DNA of 64,000 bases, from NCBI GenBank assembly GCA_947458585.1, contig CANGYY010000009.1, positions 1 through 64,000 on the forward strand, in the 5' to 3' direction. Position numbers and translations under genes: made by a program. The notes beneath the pieces are model-generated. The model was not told where the DNA came from. It did no database searches and saw only the letters and a program-made list of their open reading frames with translations. This document shows positions 53,102-63,430 of this stretch, piece by piece (the first letter of the stretch is position 1; each line of letters begins with the position of its first letter). Source of the DNA: Cyclobacteriaceae bacterium. Lineage in GTDB: Bacteria; Bacteroidota; Bacteroidia; Cytophagales; Cyclobacteriaceae.

Positions 53102-54382
53102 TTAGAAATTATCTGAGTCGCTGATTTTCAGCCGAACACTTTCAATTCGATGGGCTTGCTTGGCCACAATGGTAAAGGTAAACCTCCCATAGGTGATGGT
53201 TTCGCCGATATTGGGCAGATTTTCAGTTTGGGAAAGGATAAATCCCGATAGCGTTTCGAAATCCCCATCCGGCAAATTCCACGCATATTTCTCATTGAGG
53301 TAATCGATTTCTAATCGAGCACTGAGCAAAAATTCCAGTTCGCCAATCAATTGTTCGGTAAGCGCTTCGTTATCGTACTCGTCATCAATCTCTCCGAAAA
53401 TCTCCTCAATGATGTCCTCCATGGAGACAAGTCCGCTAGTCCCTCCAAACTCATCGACCACCAACGCGAGACTCTTTCGCTCTTGTATAAATTGGATGAG
53501 CAGCTCATTGGCCAAGGCAGATTCGGGCGCAATGATGATGGGGGTAAGGATGTCTTCGACGGATTTAGGCTTTTTGAATAATTCCAATTGATGGCAATAG
53601 CCAATCACTTCATCAATGGAATCTCGGTAGACCACTACCTTGGAGTGGCCACTTTCTTCAAATACTTGTTTCAAGTCTTCAATGGTATCCATTACTTCCA
53701 CCGCTACAATATCTGTTCGGGGAATCATGCACTCGCGAATGCGTACCGTCTTGAATTCAATGGCATTGTCAAAAATCTTGGAGTCTACCTCCACCTTACC
53801 CGAATTCCGATTTTGGCCCATTTGATCCTTGATGAAGGAGTTGAGGTCCGTAATCGTAAAAACTGGCTTTTCCTCGTTGTATTCCAATCGCAAAACTTGC
53901 GTGATAAATCCCTTGGACAAAGCGACGATCAACCAAACGATGGGATACATGACCGAATAAATGATCAAGAAGGGTAACGCAAAAAAGTTGAGCATACGGT
54001 TGGGATCCAACATGAACAGGCTTTTTGGCAAAAATTCCCCAGTAATCAATACGAGAAGGGTGGATAGAACGGTCTGAGAAATCAAAATTACCGCTTCATT
54101 GTTGAAGGACTCAGGAAAGAAATTTCGCAGCGGTTCATCCAGCAAAAAAGCCATAAAAGTGCCATAAAGCACCAGCATAATGGTATTGCCGATTAACGTA
54201 GTCCCTATAAACTGGCCGGGCCTAGCCAAAAACTTACTCAATACTTTTCCGCTCCACATCCCTTGCTTTTTTTGAAGCTCAATCTGAAGTTTATTGGCAG
54301 AGATGTAGGCGATTTCAATTCCTGAAAAAAATGCTGAAAAAATCAACGAAATCACGACATACACGACATAATTATTGTCCAT
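53102..54382 (-). CDS. Hemolysin/CNNM family protein with CBS and CorC domains
   Basis: DUF21 TM region; VDEFGGTSGLVSMEDIIEEIFGEIDDEYD. Confidence 0.92.
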   Translation of the reverse strand: MDNNYVVYVVISLIFSAFFSGIEIAYISANKLQIELQKKQGMWSGKVLSKFLARPGQFIGTTLIGNTIMLVLYGTFMAFLLDEPLRNFFPESFNNEAVILISQTVLSTLLVLITGEFLPKSLFMLDPNRMLNFFALPFLIIYSVMYPIVWLIVALSKGFITQVLRLEYNEEKPVFTITDLNSFIKDQMGQNRNSGKVEVDSKIFDNAIEFKTVRIRECMIPRTDIVAVEVMDTIEDLKQVFEESGHSKVVVYRDSIDEVIGYCHQLELFKKPKSVEDILTPIIIAPESALANELLIQFIQERKSLALVVDEFGGTSGLVSMEDIIEEIFGEIDDEYDNEALTEQLIGELEFLLSARLEIDYLNEKYAWNLPDGDFETLSGFILSQTENLPNIGETITYGRFTFTIVAKQAHRIESVRLKISDSDNF

Positions 54383-54384
54383 GA

Positions 54385-54606
54385 TTACCTCTTTTTGAGG
54401 GGTTTGCTGCTTTTTAGTGGCTTTTTTGGCAGGGATTCACTGCTTTCACGCGCCTTGTTTCTCCGCAGTTGAAACCAGAACAAAAGGCCTACTGCAAACA
54501 TGAATAGAGAATAGGAAAAACCGATCCCATTCACCATCGTTTGGTGGATGCCTACCACAATAAATGCAAGGGCAACAGAAAAGAGGATTGCGTCCAGTAA
54601 CTTCAT
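54385..54606 (-). CDS. Small two-TM hypothetical membrane protein
   Basis: 73 aa; 4-nt overlap with lptC; basic C-terminus. Confidence 0.7.
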   Translation of the reverse strand: MKLLDAILFSVALAFIVVGIHQTMVNGIGFSYSLFMFAVGLLFWFQLRRNKARESSESLPKKPLKSSKPLKKR

Positions 54607-55142
54607 AGTCCTTCCCCAGGTAAAAGTGTTCGGCTATCCCTCACTTTTTTTAGTTTATAAGTTGAAAAACCATCGTCTGCCTCCATCCCCGTTCCATTAA
54701 ACAAGGTTTGCCGCTCTTGGATGGTCACAAATTTTTCAGTGTATATTTTTCGTTCGGCTTGATTCCAGAACAATTCTTCTGTCTGTAACCGCTGGTCCTT
54801 GGGTAAATTTTTCACCTGCACATTTCCTTCCCCCTTGTAGAGATTTTGGTCTCGGAGAAAATACCCCTTGTCGGCGCGCATGGTGGTTTCCAACTGTCCA
54901 TTCAAATTAAAAAACTGGATGTCAATCCCCTCAGGAAATTCCAGATTTCCATTGGCAAATTCCAATTGCTTGGGAGCGGTAATTTCCGAGCGAAGTACAG
55001 CCGAGTCACTGTGTAGTATATGAATGTTTTGAGCGGAATTTACCGGCCCCTCGTAAATCTGCAGCGACTCTGGGTCTACTCCCTCTCGGCAAGAGAGAAG
55101 ACTAACAAGTAAAGAAAGAGAAAAAAGAAGACACCGGTTCAT
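54603..55142 (-). CDS. lptC: LptC-like LPS export protein (lipoprotein)
   Basis: Lipobox SLLSC; GIDIQFFNLNGQLETTMRADKGYFLRDQNLYKGEGNVQVKNLPKDQRLQTEELFWNQ. Confidence 0.85.
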   Translation of the reverse strand: MNRCLLFSLSLLVSLLSCREGVDPESLQIYEGPVNSAQNIHILHSDSAVLRSEITAPKQLEFANGNLEFPEGIDIQFFNLNGQLETTMRADKGYFLRDQNLYKGEGNVQVKNLPKDQRLQTEELFWNQAERKIYTEKFVTIQERQTLFNGTGMEADDGFSTYKLKKVRDSRTLLPGEGL

Positions 55143-55185
55143 TGTCCACAAAGATAGCAGGAAAGTTGACGTGAATAAAACGAAA

Positions 55186-55209
55186 AAAGGCAGCCCTAGG
55201 GCTGCCTTT
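55186..55209 (-). terminator. Terminator for the TPR gene (24-bp perfect palindrome)
   Basis: AAAGGCAGCCCTAGGGCTGCCTTT followed by T-run on the minus strand. Confidence 0.85.
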
Positions 55210-55231
55210 AGTATGAATTATAATGATAAAC

Positions 55232-56533
55232 TTAGTCTCTAGTAGATAGGGAAACGGTCTCCCCAACCCAGCAACCTGTGCTTAAAGAAGAACCAAGTGC
55301 ATACCCTTCGGTAAAGAGTTCTTCCTTGGATGGGAATCGTGCTCTTGCACTACCCATGCCTTTGGAATCTCCTGCTCTCTGATACGCATTGTAAGCTGCA
55401 ATGAAAACTGCATAGTCTTTTGCACGGCTTTCACCTCCTCTACAATCGTTGTATGCAGACATGTACAAATCACCAATCAACCCGAAGGCAGAAGAAGACA
55501 ATTCTGAGTCAAGACCTGCTGCCTCACGAGCCGCTGTTCTTGCTGCAGATTTCTTACCTGCTCTAGCATAGATTTTGGCCAATTCCATCATTGTTTCACC
55601 TTTTTCCTTGTTGGTGCTCGCCAAAGTCATGGCCTTCTCGAATACAGGCTCTGCCTTTTCAAAGTCACCAGCCGACATGTAGAGCATTCCTCTTACCTGT
55701 GACGTCTTGAAAGTTGGCGCCTTGGAATCTTTAAACTCTAGCGCAGCCAAGAAGGCTTTGGTAGTGATACACTTGTACTGCAAGGAATAGGTAAAGATTT
55801 GCTCAGCAAGCTCCTCGTTTGTTGGATCAGCAGCCAACTTTGGCCCTAAGGTATTTTCGATAAAGTCACAATCAATCAACTTCATTTTGACCAAAAGGGT
55901 CTCTAGTGTGGATTTGGAATCGGTTACATCCTTGCCAGAAGCGGCGGCAGCATCCAAAAGTTTGTTGGACTTATCGAAGATAGTCAACACTTGTTCTGGA
56001 CTGTAGGCCTTATTTGAGCTGTAGTTTTTCTCCACCAAATCGAAATACATAGGAACAAACTGGAAGTTAAGCGATCCTTTCAGCTCCCATGCCTTTTCAA
56101 AATCGGCCACTACTCCAGGTATTTTGGAATTATCATTTCTGAAAAACAAGTACCCATAATAGGCTTTGGTCTCCATCCACTTTACAGGATTGTTGTAAAT
56201 TTCTCCTCTCTTGTTGTAAAGGGCCATCACACTATCCTGGTATACTCGCTTCTGCGCAGCATCTGCAGTTTTATCGGCAGCACCTTTGTATACAGTCACC
56301 CCTTGGATGTAGATGGACTCATTCAAATTGGGCACATTCACCAACAACCAACTCAAAGGCTTGGTTGCCTCCACAAATTGCTCTGCCTTCATGTAATCAA
56401 AGTAGGCGGCATTGTACTCACGAGCCTTTGCTTCCTGAGCAGGATCAGCAGGCCAGTTCCAGCCCTCTTGAGCGTGGGCGATACCAGCAAGGAGCAGGGC
56501 TCCGAAGACAAGTAGGGTTGATTTAATTTTCAT
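55232..56533 (-). CDS. Secreted TPR-containing protein
   Basis: Signal peptide ...LLLAGIAHAQE; TPR-like repeats. Confidence 0.82.
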   Translation of the reverse strand: MKIKSTLLVFGALLLAGIAHAQEGWNWPADPAQEAKAREYNAAYFDYMKAEQFVEATKPLSWLLVNVPNLNESIYIQGVTVYKGAADKTADAAQKRVYQDSVMALYNKRGEIYNNPVKWMETKAYYGYLFFRNDNSKIPGVVADFEKAWELKGSLNFQFVPMYFDLVEKNYSSNKAYSPEQVLTIFDKSNKLLDAAAASGKDVTDSKSTLETLLVKMKLIDCDFIENTLGPKLAADPTNEELAEQIFTYSLQYKCITTKAFLAALEFKDSKAPTFKTSQVRGMLYMSAGDFEKAEPVFEKAMTLASTNKEKGETMMELAKIYARAGKKSAARTAAREAAGLDSELSSSAFGLIGDLYMSAYNDCRGGESRAKDYAVFIAAYNAYQRAGDSKGMGSARARFPSKEELFTEGYALGSSLSTGCWVGETVSLSTRD

Positions 56534-56603
56534 AATCGTCCAGATTTAATCAGTTGTTGACTCTAGGTAAATCCCTTTTGGGGCTATTATTGTTTAACTT
56601 TTT

Positions 56604-57878
56604 TTATTCAAAAACTCGTTTGTAGAACCAGCTATTGTCGTTGAGCGAAAAGCCTAAAGTAAAATTGACATAAGCTTCACGAATCAATCCATTATCCACT
56701 GTTCCTCTTCTTCCCACCTTCATTGCCATGTTCACCAAGGAGAGTTGGTTCACAGGAATTGAAGTACCAAAGTTGATGCCAATATCATTGATGGTGGTCT
56801 CATTTATAAAATAAGGTGTTCGCATCCATTCCAAGCCCATGCGATAGGTTGACCGATTCAATAGCTTATCAAAGTCAGTAAAGTCTGGCACTACTTGGAA
56901 TCCAAGCCCCACTTTTTGGGCTGCTTGAAGGCTTAAAGGTTGACCAAAGAAGTTTCTGTATTGAGAGAAATCTTGCATTTGCCCTTCTAAGCCAATCACG
57001 AATTTATTATTTTTCTCATAACTCACCCCAAATCCGTAGCGACTTGGCAGGTAAATATTTCCTTTTTCGTTGTTGGCAATCAAATCACCATCTGTTTTCG
57101 GACTGCTAGCTTGGCCAATTGGTGCCAATTTTGCAAAGGCTGTTCCATTAACGTCCCCAAATGTCTGATAAATGGCGCCAAGGTGGAGGTTGCTTTTTTC
57201 GGAAGTCTTAAAAAAGTAATGCGCACCCACCTTCAAAGCTACATCGGAGACGCTAATACGTTCGTAATACTCAGAAGCTCTTCCTACCTCAACTCCCTCC
57301 TTATCAAATACCAGCAATTGATTGGATCGGATGGAGGATCCAAAAAGGTACGAACCATGCACCCCAATACTTAAATTTTTGGCCAACAAGTACCCAAAAT
57401 TCACATAGGCCTCTGAAATACCCCCATCCCCTTCTAGGTAATTATTGGCAATCAAGGTGGAGTTTGCAATGGGACTATCCACTTTCAATCGATAATTGAT
57501 ACTGGAAATTTGACCCAAGCCCATGCCTGCAGTGAACTTACCGGTCTTGACAGGAAGGGAAAGAGCGATGTAGGAAAGTCCTCCACCATCTACCAACGAG
57601 TTTTCGGTGTCGTTGGCAACATCGATTCGCTTGTAGTTGAGGGAAGCCTGAAAATTAAAAATGGTATTGCGTGTGGTCAATGCCGGGTTTACAGCATTTG
57701 CGCTCCAACCTGTTCCAAAGCTGATGCCAAGACCACCCATGCCTTGGTTTTGAATTTGACCTCCGTAATTAAATTCCCCAATGCCTAACGCGCTGTAGGT
57801 GGAGGAACTATTTTGACCGAAGCCTTCTGAAATTAGTAATAGGGTGCTGAGCACACCCAACGCTAGTTTACGCAACAT
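56604..57878 (-). CDS. Outer-membrane beta-barrel protein (FadL-like/unknown family)
   Basis: Signal peptide; amphipathic beta pattern; terminal aromatic ...NDNSWFYKRVFE. Confidence 0.75.
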   Translation of the reverse strand: MLRKLALGVLSTLLLISEGFGQNSSSTYSALGIGEFNYGGQIQNQGMGGLGISFGTGWSANAVNPALTTRNTIFNFQASLNYKRIDVANDTENSLVDGGGLSYIALSLPVKTGKFTAGMGLGQISSINYRLKVDSPIANSTLIANNYLEGDGGISEAYVNFGYLLAKNLSIGVHGSYLFGSSIRSNQLLVFDKEGVEVGRASEYYERISVSDVALKVGAHYFFKTSEKSNLHLGAIYQTFGDVNGTAFAKLAPIGQASSPKTDGDLIANNEKGNIYLPSRYGFGVSYEKNNKFVIGLEGQMQDFSQYRNFFGQPLSLQAAQKVGLGFQVVPDFTDFDKLLNRSTYRMGLEWMRTPYFINETTINDIGINFGTSIPVNQLSLVNMAMKVGRRGTVDNGLIREAYVNFTLGFSLNDNSWFYKRVFE

Positions 57879-58584
57879 GGTGGTTTAGAATACAATTTAG
57901 TCCAATGAGTACTAAATTTGGGACTACAAATATGTGGTCTTTTGCCAATGAATCAAAAGATTCTGCATCCCCACCACATAGATAAATAGATATTTCGGGA
58001 AAATTAACGCGGTAGGCGGCAATAAATCCCGCCAATTCAAAATTTAATCCAGACCAAACCCCAATCTTCAAGCAGGAATCCGTGGAAGTTCCTTGCAGGG
58101 TTTTGGGAATAGGAGTTAGGGTTATCTCTGGAAGACTTGCCGTAAATGCATGCATGACTTTTGCCCGCATCTGGAGTCCGGGACTTATCGCCCCTCCTCG
58201 GTACACGCCTTGCACATCCACCAAGTCGTAAGTCACACAGGTTCCCAAATCAATCACCAAGGCCGCTTTTCGAGAAGCCAAGTGCCAGGCTCCTACTGCT
58301 GCTGCCAAGCGATCCAAGCCCAAACTTGCAGGGGTATCGTAGCCATTGACTAAGGGAATGGGGGTACTTGAAGTCAAAAATTCAACGGGAAACGGGAGCT
58401 TAGCCTCAAGTTCCTCCCTTCCCATTCGCACCGAACTGACCAAGCATTTTTGGAAAGACAATGCCGCCCATGAAACGACTCCTTGATCCAAATCAGCATA
58501 AACTGATTCTTCAAGCAACTCATCCCCGGCAAACAATGCCGACTTGATGCGTGAATTTCCAATGTCGATGACCAGATTTTTCAT
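57868..58584 (-). CDS. coaX: Type III pantothenate kinase
   Basis: LVIDIGNSRIKSALF, LGLDRLAAAVGAW, VIDLGTCVTYDLVD..GGAISPGLQMR. Confidence 0.94.
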   Translation of the reverse strand: MKNLVIDIGNSRIKSALFAGDELLEESVYADLDQGVVSWAALSFQKCLVSSVRMGREELEAKLPFPVEFLTSSTPIPLVNGYDTPASLGLDRLAAAVGAWHLASRKAALVIDLGTCVTYDLVDVQGVYRGGAISPGLQMRAKVMHAFTASLPEITLTPIPKTLQGTSTDSCLKIGVWSGLNFELAGFIAAYRVNFPEISIYLCGGDAESFDSLAKDHIFVVPNLVLIGLNCILNHHVA

Positions 58585-58676
58585 TTCTGGGGTAAATTAG
58601 GCATTAATAAAAAGACGATATTTAGGAGTCGCTAAATTCGAGTGGATTCTTGCGCAGACTTAACAATCTTTAACCC

Positions 58677-59753
58677 ATGCACCCAGAACGATACACCTTA
58701 ATCGGACTCATGTCAGGCACCTCAGGAGATGGCTTGGACCTAGCCCATTGCCATTTTGAGTACCTAGAGGGGAAGTGGAACTATGGAATTCTCCAAGCAG
58801 AAACTCGCCCATTTCCACTTGAACTCGGCTCTGCCCTAGCCTCTAGCCACCTGCTCTCGGGATTAGATCTGGCACTGCTAGATGTCCAGTTTGGCAAGTG
58901 GATGGGGGAGCAAGTAAATACCTTCTGTCTTCAGCACCAGGTCAAGCCCATGGCTGTGGCCTCGCATGGACATACCGTATTTCACCAACCCGAAAAGGGA
59001 CTGAGTCTACAGATTGGAAATGGTTGGGCCTTGCATCAAGCCTCTGGAGAAACGGTACTCGCGGATTTTCGCATGCTCGATGTGCAGTTTGGAGGTCAGG
59101 GAGCACCTCTAGTCCCCATTGGAGACCGGCTTCTTTTCCCACAAGTAGATTTTTGCATCAACCTGGGAGGCATTTCCAACCTTTCCCTTGAAAAAAATGG
59201 GCAGCGAATTGCGTTTGACTGCAGCCCTTTCAACCTGCTGCTCAATCGAGAGGCACAGAAATTAGGAAATCCCTACGACCAAGATGGCGCCTGGGCAAGA
59301 GCGGGAAATTTGGACCCCAAGCTACTTACCCAATTAAATGCGCTTCCTTTTTATGCGGTCTCGGGAGCGAAATCCCTGGGAAGAGAATCCATTGATCAGC
59401 TCTTCATTCCTCTATTGGATGAATGTGGGCTTTCCCCCAAAGATTGTTTAAGCACCTTAGTGGAGCATTTTGCAATTCAAATCGCTGCAATCATCCGAAC
59501 ACATGCCACCAAAGCGGCTCCAAGTGTACTCCTTACGGGTGGTGGGGCCTACAATCGTTATTTTGTGGAGCGATTGAATCATCATTTAAATCAAAATTGG
59601 GTGCAGGTGGAAGCAAGTAAGGAGCTCATTGAATTTAAGGAAGCCTTAATCTTCGCTTTTTTGGGAGTTTTAAAGTTGCGCGGGGAAGCGAATGCACTGG
59701 CTTCCGTGACAGGAGCAAGCCGGGATTCTTCCGGCGGGGCCATCTACAGGTAG
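58677..59753 (+). CDS. anmK: Anhydro-N-acetylmuramic acid kinase
   Basis: YTLIGLMSGTSGDGLDLAHC, HGHTVFHQP, NLGGISNLS, LLTGGGAYN. Confidence 0.95.
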   Translation: MHPERYTLIGLMSGTSGDGLDLAHCHFEYLEGKWNYGILQAETRPFPLELGSALASSHLLSGLDLALLDVQFGKWMGEQVNTFCLQHQVKPMAVASHGHTVFHQPEKGLSLQIGNGWALHQASGETVLADFRMLDVQFGGQGAPLVPIGDRLLFPQVDFCINLGGISNLSLEKNGQRIAFDCSPFNLLLNREAQKLGNPYDQDGAWARAGNLDPKLLTQLNALPFYAVSGAKSLGRESIDQLFIPLLDECGLSPKDCLSTLVEHFAIQIAAIIRTHATKAAPSVLLTGGGAYNRYFVERLNHHLNQNWVQVEASKELIEFKEALIFAFLGVLKLRGEANALASVTGASRDSSGGAIYR

Positions 59754-59835
59754 AAAATTGAATCTCGCCAGTAAAAGGCAGGAGAGTGTGGGAAATATTT
59801 TTCTATTTTTGGGGGGAATTATAAACCCAAACAAA

Positions 59836-61062
59836 ATGCTTGAGCTCCTCAAAAAATTTGAGAATAAATCCCCAGAAATCGTTTTTGAATGGAAAGATAG
59901 CGAAACCGAGGCCGAAGGCTGGGTCGTGATCAATTCTCTACGCGGTGGCGCAGCTGGCGGAGGTACCCGCATGCGAAAAGGCTTGGACAAGCGGGAGGTC
60001 GAATCCCTTGCCAAGACCATGGAGGTAAAGTTTACCGTATCGGGACCTGCCATTGGAGGCGCCAAATCTGGGATCAACTTTGACCCGGCAGATTCCAGAA
60101 AAGCGGGAGTACTGCAGCGCTGGTACAAAGCAGTAATGCCGCTCCTTAAAAATTACTACGGTACGGGAGGAGATCTCAACATCGATGAAATCCATGAAGT
60201 GATCCCCGTCACCGAATCTTATGGCCTTTGGCATCCGCAAGAGGGGATTGTCAACGGACACTTTCAGGCGAATGAACCCCAAAAAATTAGAAAAATTGGC
60301 CAATTGCGCCAAGGGGTGTCCAAGGTGCTTGAAGATCCCAAATTCACACCCAACGGCAGCAAAAAATACACCGTTGCCGACATGATCACAGGCTATGGAG
60401 TGGCAGAAGCCGTAAAACATTACTATGCCCTTTGGGGAGGTCAACTCGCTGGAAAGCGGGCAGTCATCCAAGGTTGGGGCAATGTGGGTGCAGCAGCAGC
60501 CTGCTTCTTGGCGGTGGAAGGAGTGAAAATCGTGGGGATTATTGACCGGATGGGAGGACTGATCCGAGAGGAGGGATTCAGTTTGGATGAAATCCGTGAT
60601 CTATTTTTAAAACGAGCCGGCAACCAACTTATCGCGAATGAGCTGCTTCCTTTTGAGGAAGTAAATGCCCAGATTTGGGATTTGAAAAGTGAGATTTTTA
60701 TTCCTGCAGCTGCCTCCCGACTGATTACTCAGGAGCAAGTGGAGCGCATGGTCGCGGCTGGCTTGCAAGTAATTTCCTGCGGCGCGAATGTCCCCTTTGC
60801 AGACCCTGAAATCTTCGTGGGCCCTACAGGAGTGTGGGCGGATGAGCAAGTGGCTGTAATTCCTGACTTCATCGCCAACTGTGGCATGGCTCGGGTATTT
60901 GCTTATTTAATGAGCGAGGGAGCGGAGGTGACCGACCAAGCGATATTTGCTGATGTGAGCAATACCATCTTGAAGGCACTTCAAAAGTCGCATGCCAAAA
61001 ATCAGGGGAAATCAAAACTCTCCCAAACTTCCTATGAAATAGCTCTAGCGCAGCTCATGTAA
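59836..61062 (+). CDS. Glu/Leu/Phe/Val dehydrogenase family protein
   Basis: GGGTRMRKG, GPAIGGAKSGINFDP, VIQGWGNVGAAAACFLAVEGVKIVGI. ATG at 59836 preferred. Confidence 0.92.
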   Translation: MLELLKKFENKSPEIVFEWKDSETEAEGWVVINSLRGGAAGGGTRMRKGLDKREVESLAKTMEVKFTVSGPAIGGAKSGINFDPADSRKAGVLQRWYKAVMPLLKNYYGTGGDLNIDEIHEVIPVTESYGLWHPQEGIVNGHFQANEPQKIRKIGQLRQGVSKVLEDPKFTPNGSKKYTVADMITGYGVAEAVKHYYALWGGQLAGKRAVIQGWGNVGAAAACFLAVEGVKIVGIIDRMGGLIREEGFSLDEIRDLFLKRAGNQLIANELLPFEEVNAQIWDLKSEIFIPAAASRLITQEQVERMVAAGLQVISCGANVPFADPEIFVGPTGVWADEQVAVIPDFIANCGMARVFAYLMSEGAEVTDQAIFADVSNTILKALQKSHAKNQGKSKLSQTSYEIALAQLM

Positions 61063-61140
61063 AAAATAGGCAGAGTAGGATTCAGAAGGAATATTTTGGC
61101 CTCTAGATCATTTTTAGTGACGATTTGGATCAACTTATCC

Positions 61141-61174
61141 ACTCAAAAATTGCTATCACTCAAGATTTTTGAGT
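61141..61174. repeat. Perfect 10-bp inverted repeat ACTCAAAAAT / ATTTTTGAGT, 14-nt spacer, upstream of nhaD
   Basis: Read directly in the 220-bp dehydrogenase-nhaD intergenic region. Confidence 0.8.
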
Positions 61175-61285
61175 CAATTTCTTCCCCTTTGGTTAGGAAT
61201 TTTAGGATAAAGGGACTAGAATCGCTTATTAGAATGAATCAAACCCTAGATTAAACCAAATTCATCACCAAAAAAACCCAGAAAA

Positions 61286-62713
61286 ATGGAGTTATTAATT
61301 ATCATCATCTTTGTGGTCGGCTACCTAGCCATCGCGCTAGAGCATCCCATCAAGATCAACAAAACTGCTTCCGCTTTACTAACCGCAGTGATTTGTTGGA
61401 CCATTTTTACCGTTTCAGGTTCTCCTGACACCCTTTTAGAAAGCGAACGATACCTGAATTTTATCAAAGAATTAGGCGAAAAAGGAGATTATGCAGAATA
61501 TAAGTTTTTGGATGGTTCCCTGCAATTTTTCGATGAAATCGGTGGCAAAGCAGTAGCTTCAATTTCTGGAACAGAACTTCATTTGGAGTACGTGGTAGAG
61601 CAATTGGGCCACCACCTCAATGAAATCGCACAAATCCTCTTCTTCTTGATGGGAGCAATGACCATTGTGGAATTGGTAGATGCACACCATGGCTTCAAAT
61701 TCATCACCGACCGCATCAAAACTAAGAATCCTATTGCCCTCCTTTGGGTAGTATGTATTGTTGCCTTCTTCCTATCCTCTGTATTGGACAACCTAACTAC
61801 TACCATCGTGATGGTTTCGTTGGTGCGTAAATTGATTCCAGACAAGGAAATGCGCCTATTCTTTGCAGGGATGATTGTGATCGCTGCCAATGCAGGTGGA
61901 GCCTGGTCTCCAATTGGTGACGTGACGACGACCATGCTTTGGATTGGTGGACAGATCTCTGCTGCTGCCATCATGAAAGGCCTTTTTATCCCAAGCATTG
62001 TATGTACGCTAGTTCCTTTGATTTTCCTCACCTTCACCATGAAGGGGACTTTGGGCGAATTCAAGGAAGAAACTGAATCTTCTGCAGCTTCAGTTAAAAC
62101 CGGAAACCTGATGCTTATCCTTGGTATAGGCGCCTTGATCTCCGTACCTATCTTTAAAACAGTGACACACCTTCCTCCTTACATGGGTATGCTCCTAGGA
62201 TTAGGTATTCTTTGGGTAGTTTCTGAATTGATTAATCCAGATATGGACGAGTCAGAACGAAAGAATTTCACCGCAAGTCATGCCTTGGCTAAGATCGACA
62301 TGCCAAGCGTCTTGTTCTTCTTGGGCATTTTGCTTGCTGTAGGCTCTCTACAGTCCATGGGCACTTTGGCCAACTTTGCTGGCTACCTGAATACCAGCAT
62401 TGGTGACAATAGAATCATCATCACACTTATCGGTCTCCTTTCTGCCATTGTAGACAATGTGCCTTTGGTGGCTGCCAGCATGGGCATGTACAGCTTGGAG
62501 GCCTACCCTATGGATAACTTTATCTGGACTTACCTCGCTTATTGTGCGGGTACAGGAGGAAGTATCTTGATCATTGGCTCCGCTGCAGGTGTAGCGGCCA
62601 TGGGTATGGAAAAAATTGAATTTGGCTGGTACTTGAAGCGTATCTCTTTCCTTGCAGCACTCGGTTATTTTGCCGGAGCAGGGGTTTACTTACTCATGGA
62701 TAAGTTTTTTTGA
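61286..62713 (+). CDS. nhaD: NhaD-type sodium:proton antiporter
   Basis: Polytopic; SSVLDNLTTTIVMVSLVRKL, NAGGAWSPIGDVTTTMLWIGGQ, VDNVPLVAASMGMY. Confidence 0.94.
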   Translation: MELLIIIIFVVGYLAIALEHPIKINKTASALLTAVICWTIFTVSGSPDTLLESERYLNFIKELGEKGDYAEYKFLDGSLQFFDEIGGKAVASISGTELHLEYVVEQLGHHLNEIAQILFFLMGAMTIVELVDAHHGFKFITDRIKTKNPIALLWVVCIVAFFLSSVLDNLTTTIVMVSLVRKLIPDKEMRLFFAGMIVIAANAGGAWSPIGDVTTTMLWIGGQISAAAIMKGLFIPSIVCTLVPLIFLTFTMKGTLGEFKEETESSAASVKTGNLMLILGIGALISVPIFKTVTHLPPYMGMLLGLGILWVVSELINPDMDESERKNFTASHALAKIDMPSVLFFLGILLAVGSLQSMGTLANFAGYLNTSIGDNRIIITLIGLLSAIVDNVPLVAASMGMYSLEAYPMDNFIWTYLAYCAGTGGSILIIGSAAGVAAMGMEKIEFGWYLKRISFLAALGYFAGAGVYLLMDKFF

Positions 62714-62731
62714 GCATTACCTAAACTAAAT

Positions 62732-62761
62732 AAAAAAAGGAGGCCTCTGCCTCCTTTTTTT
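62732..62761. terminator. Bidirectional terminator between nhaD and tag
   Basis: AAAAAAAGGAGGC-ctct-GCCTCCTTTTTTT. Confidence 0.9.
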
Positions 62762-62766
62762 ATGCT

Positions 62767-63339
62767 TTAGAATTCCTGCTTTCGGAAGCAGGTATCTAGG
62801 TGGTCATTGACTAGGCCTGTAGCTTGCATATGGGCATACAGTACCGTGCTTCCCAAAAACTTGAATCCTCGCTTCTTCATGTCCTTGGCTAACAAATCAG
62901 ACTCTCGAGAAGTGGCGGGATAGGGCGCTCCAGGAGCGATGGAATTTCGGATGGGCTTACCCCCTACAAAACCCCAGATGTAATTCGTGAAGGTGCCAAA
63001 CTCGGCTTGAACCTCCTGAAAGCGTTGTGCATTGTTGATGGCAGCACGAATCTTCATCCCATTGCGAATGATTCCCTTGTCTTGAAGCAATTCCTGTACG
63101 TAGGATTCAGGGAAAAGGGCCACTTGCTCGTAATCAAAGTCTGCAAAAGCCTTTCTGTAACCGGCTCGCTTCCTCAATACGGTAGCCCAACTGAGTCCGG
63201 CCTGAGCACTTTCCAAAATCAAAAATTCAAAATGAATGCGGTCTTCATAGACTGGCACCCCCCACTCTTCATCGTGGTAGGTGATGTATTCGGGAAATCC
63301 CAGACACCAGGGGCAGCGTGATTTTTGCAAAGGTTCCAT
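62767..63339 (-). CDS. tag: DNA-3-methyladenine glycosylase I
   Basis: CPWCLGFPEYITYHDEEWGVPVYEDRIHFEFLILESAQAGLSWATVLRKR. Confidence 0.94.
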   Translation of the reverse strand: MEPLQKSRCPWCLGFPEYITYHDEEWGVPVYEDRIHFEFLILESAQAGLSWATVLRKRAGYRKAFADFDYEQVALFPESYVQELLQDKGIIRNGMKIRAAINNAQRFQEVQAEFGTFTNYIWGFVGGKPIRNSIAPGAPYPATSRESDLLAKDMKKRGFKFLGSTVLYAHMQATGLVNDHLDTCFRKQEF

Positions 63340-63430
63340 GGGCCAAACCTCTACAATTTAGGCACAACAAACAAGACAGCGAGGCGACAAAGGAATTCCC
63401 ACGCCTAATCAAAATATTAGAGCTCGTGGC

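Noticed and set aside
59670-60471. Minus-strand ORFs of 152 and 177 aa opposite anmK and the dehydrogenase
   Set aside because: Antisense to strong homologous CDSs, no family-like sequence.
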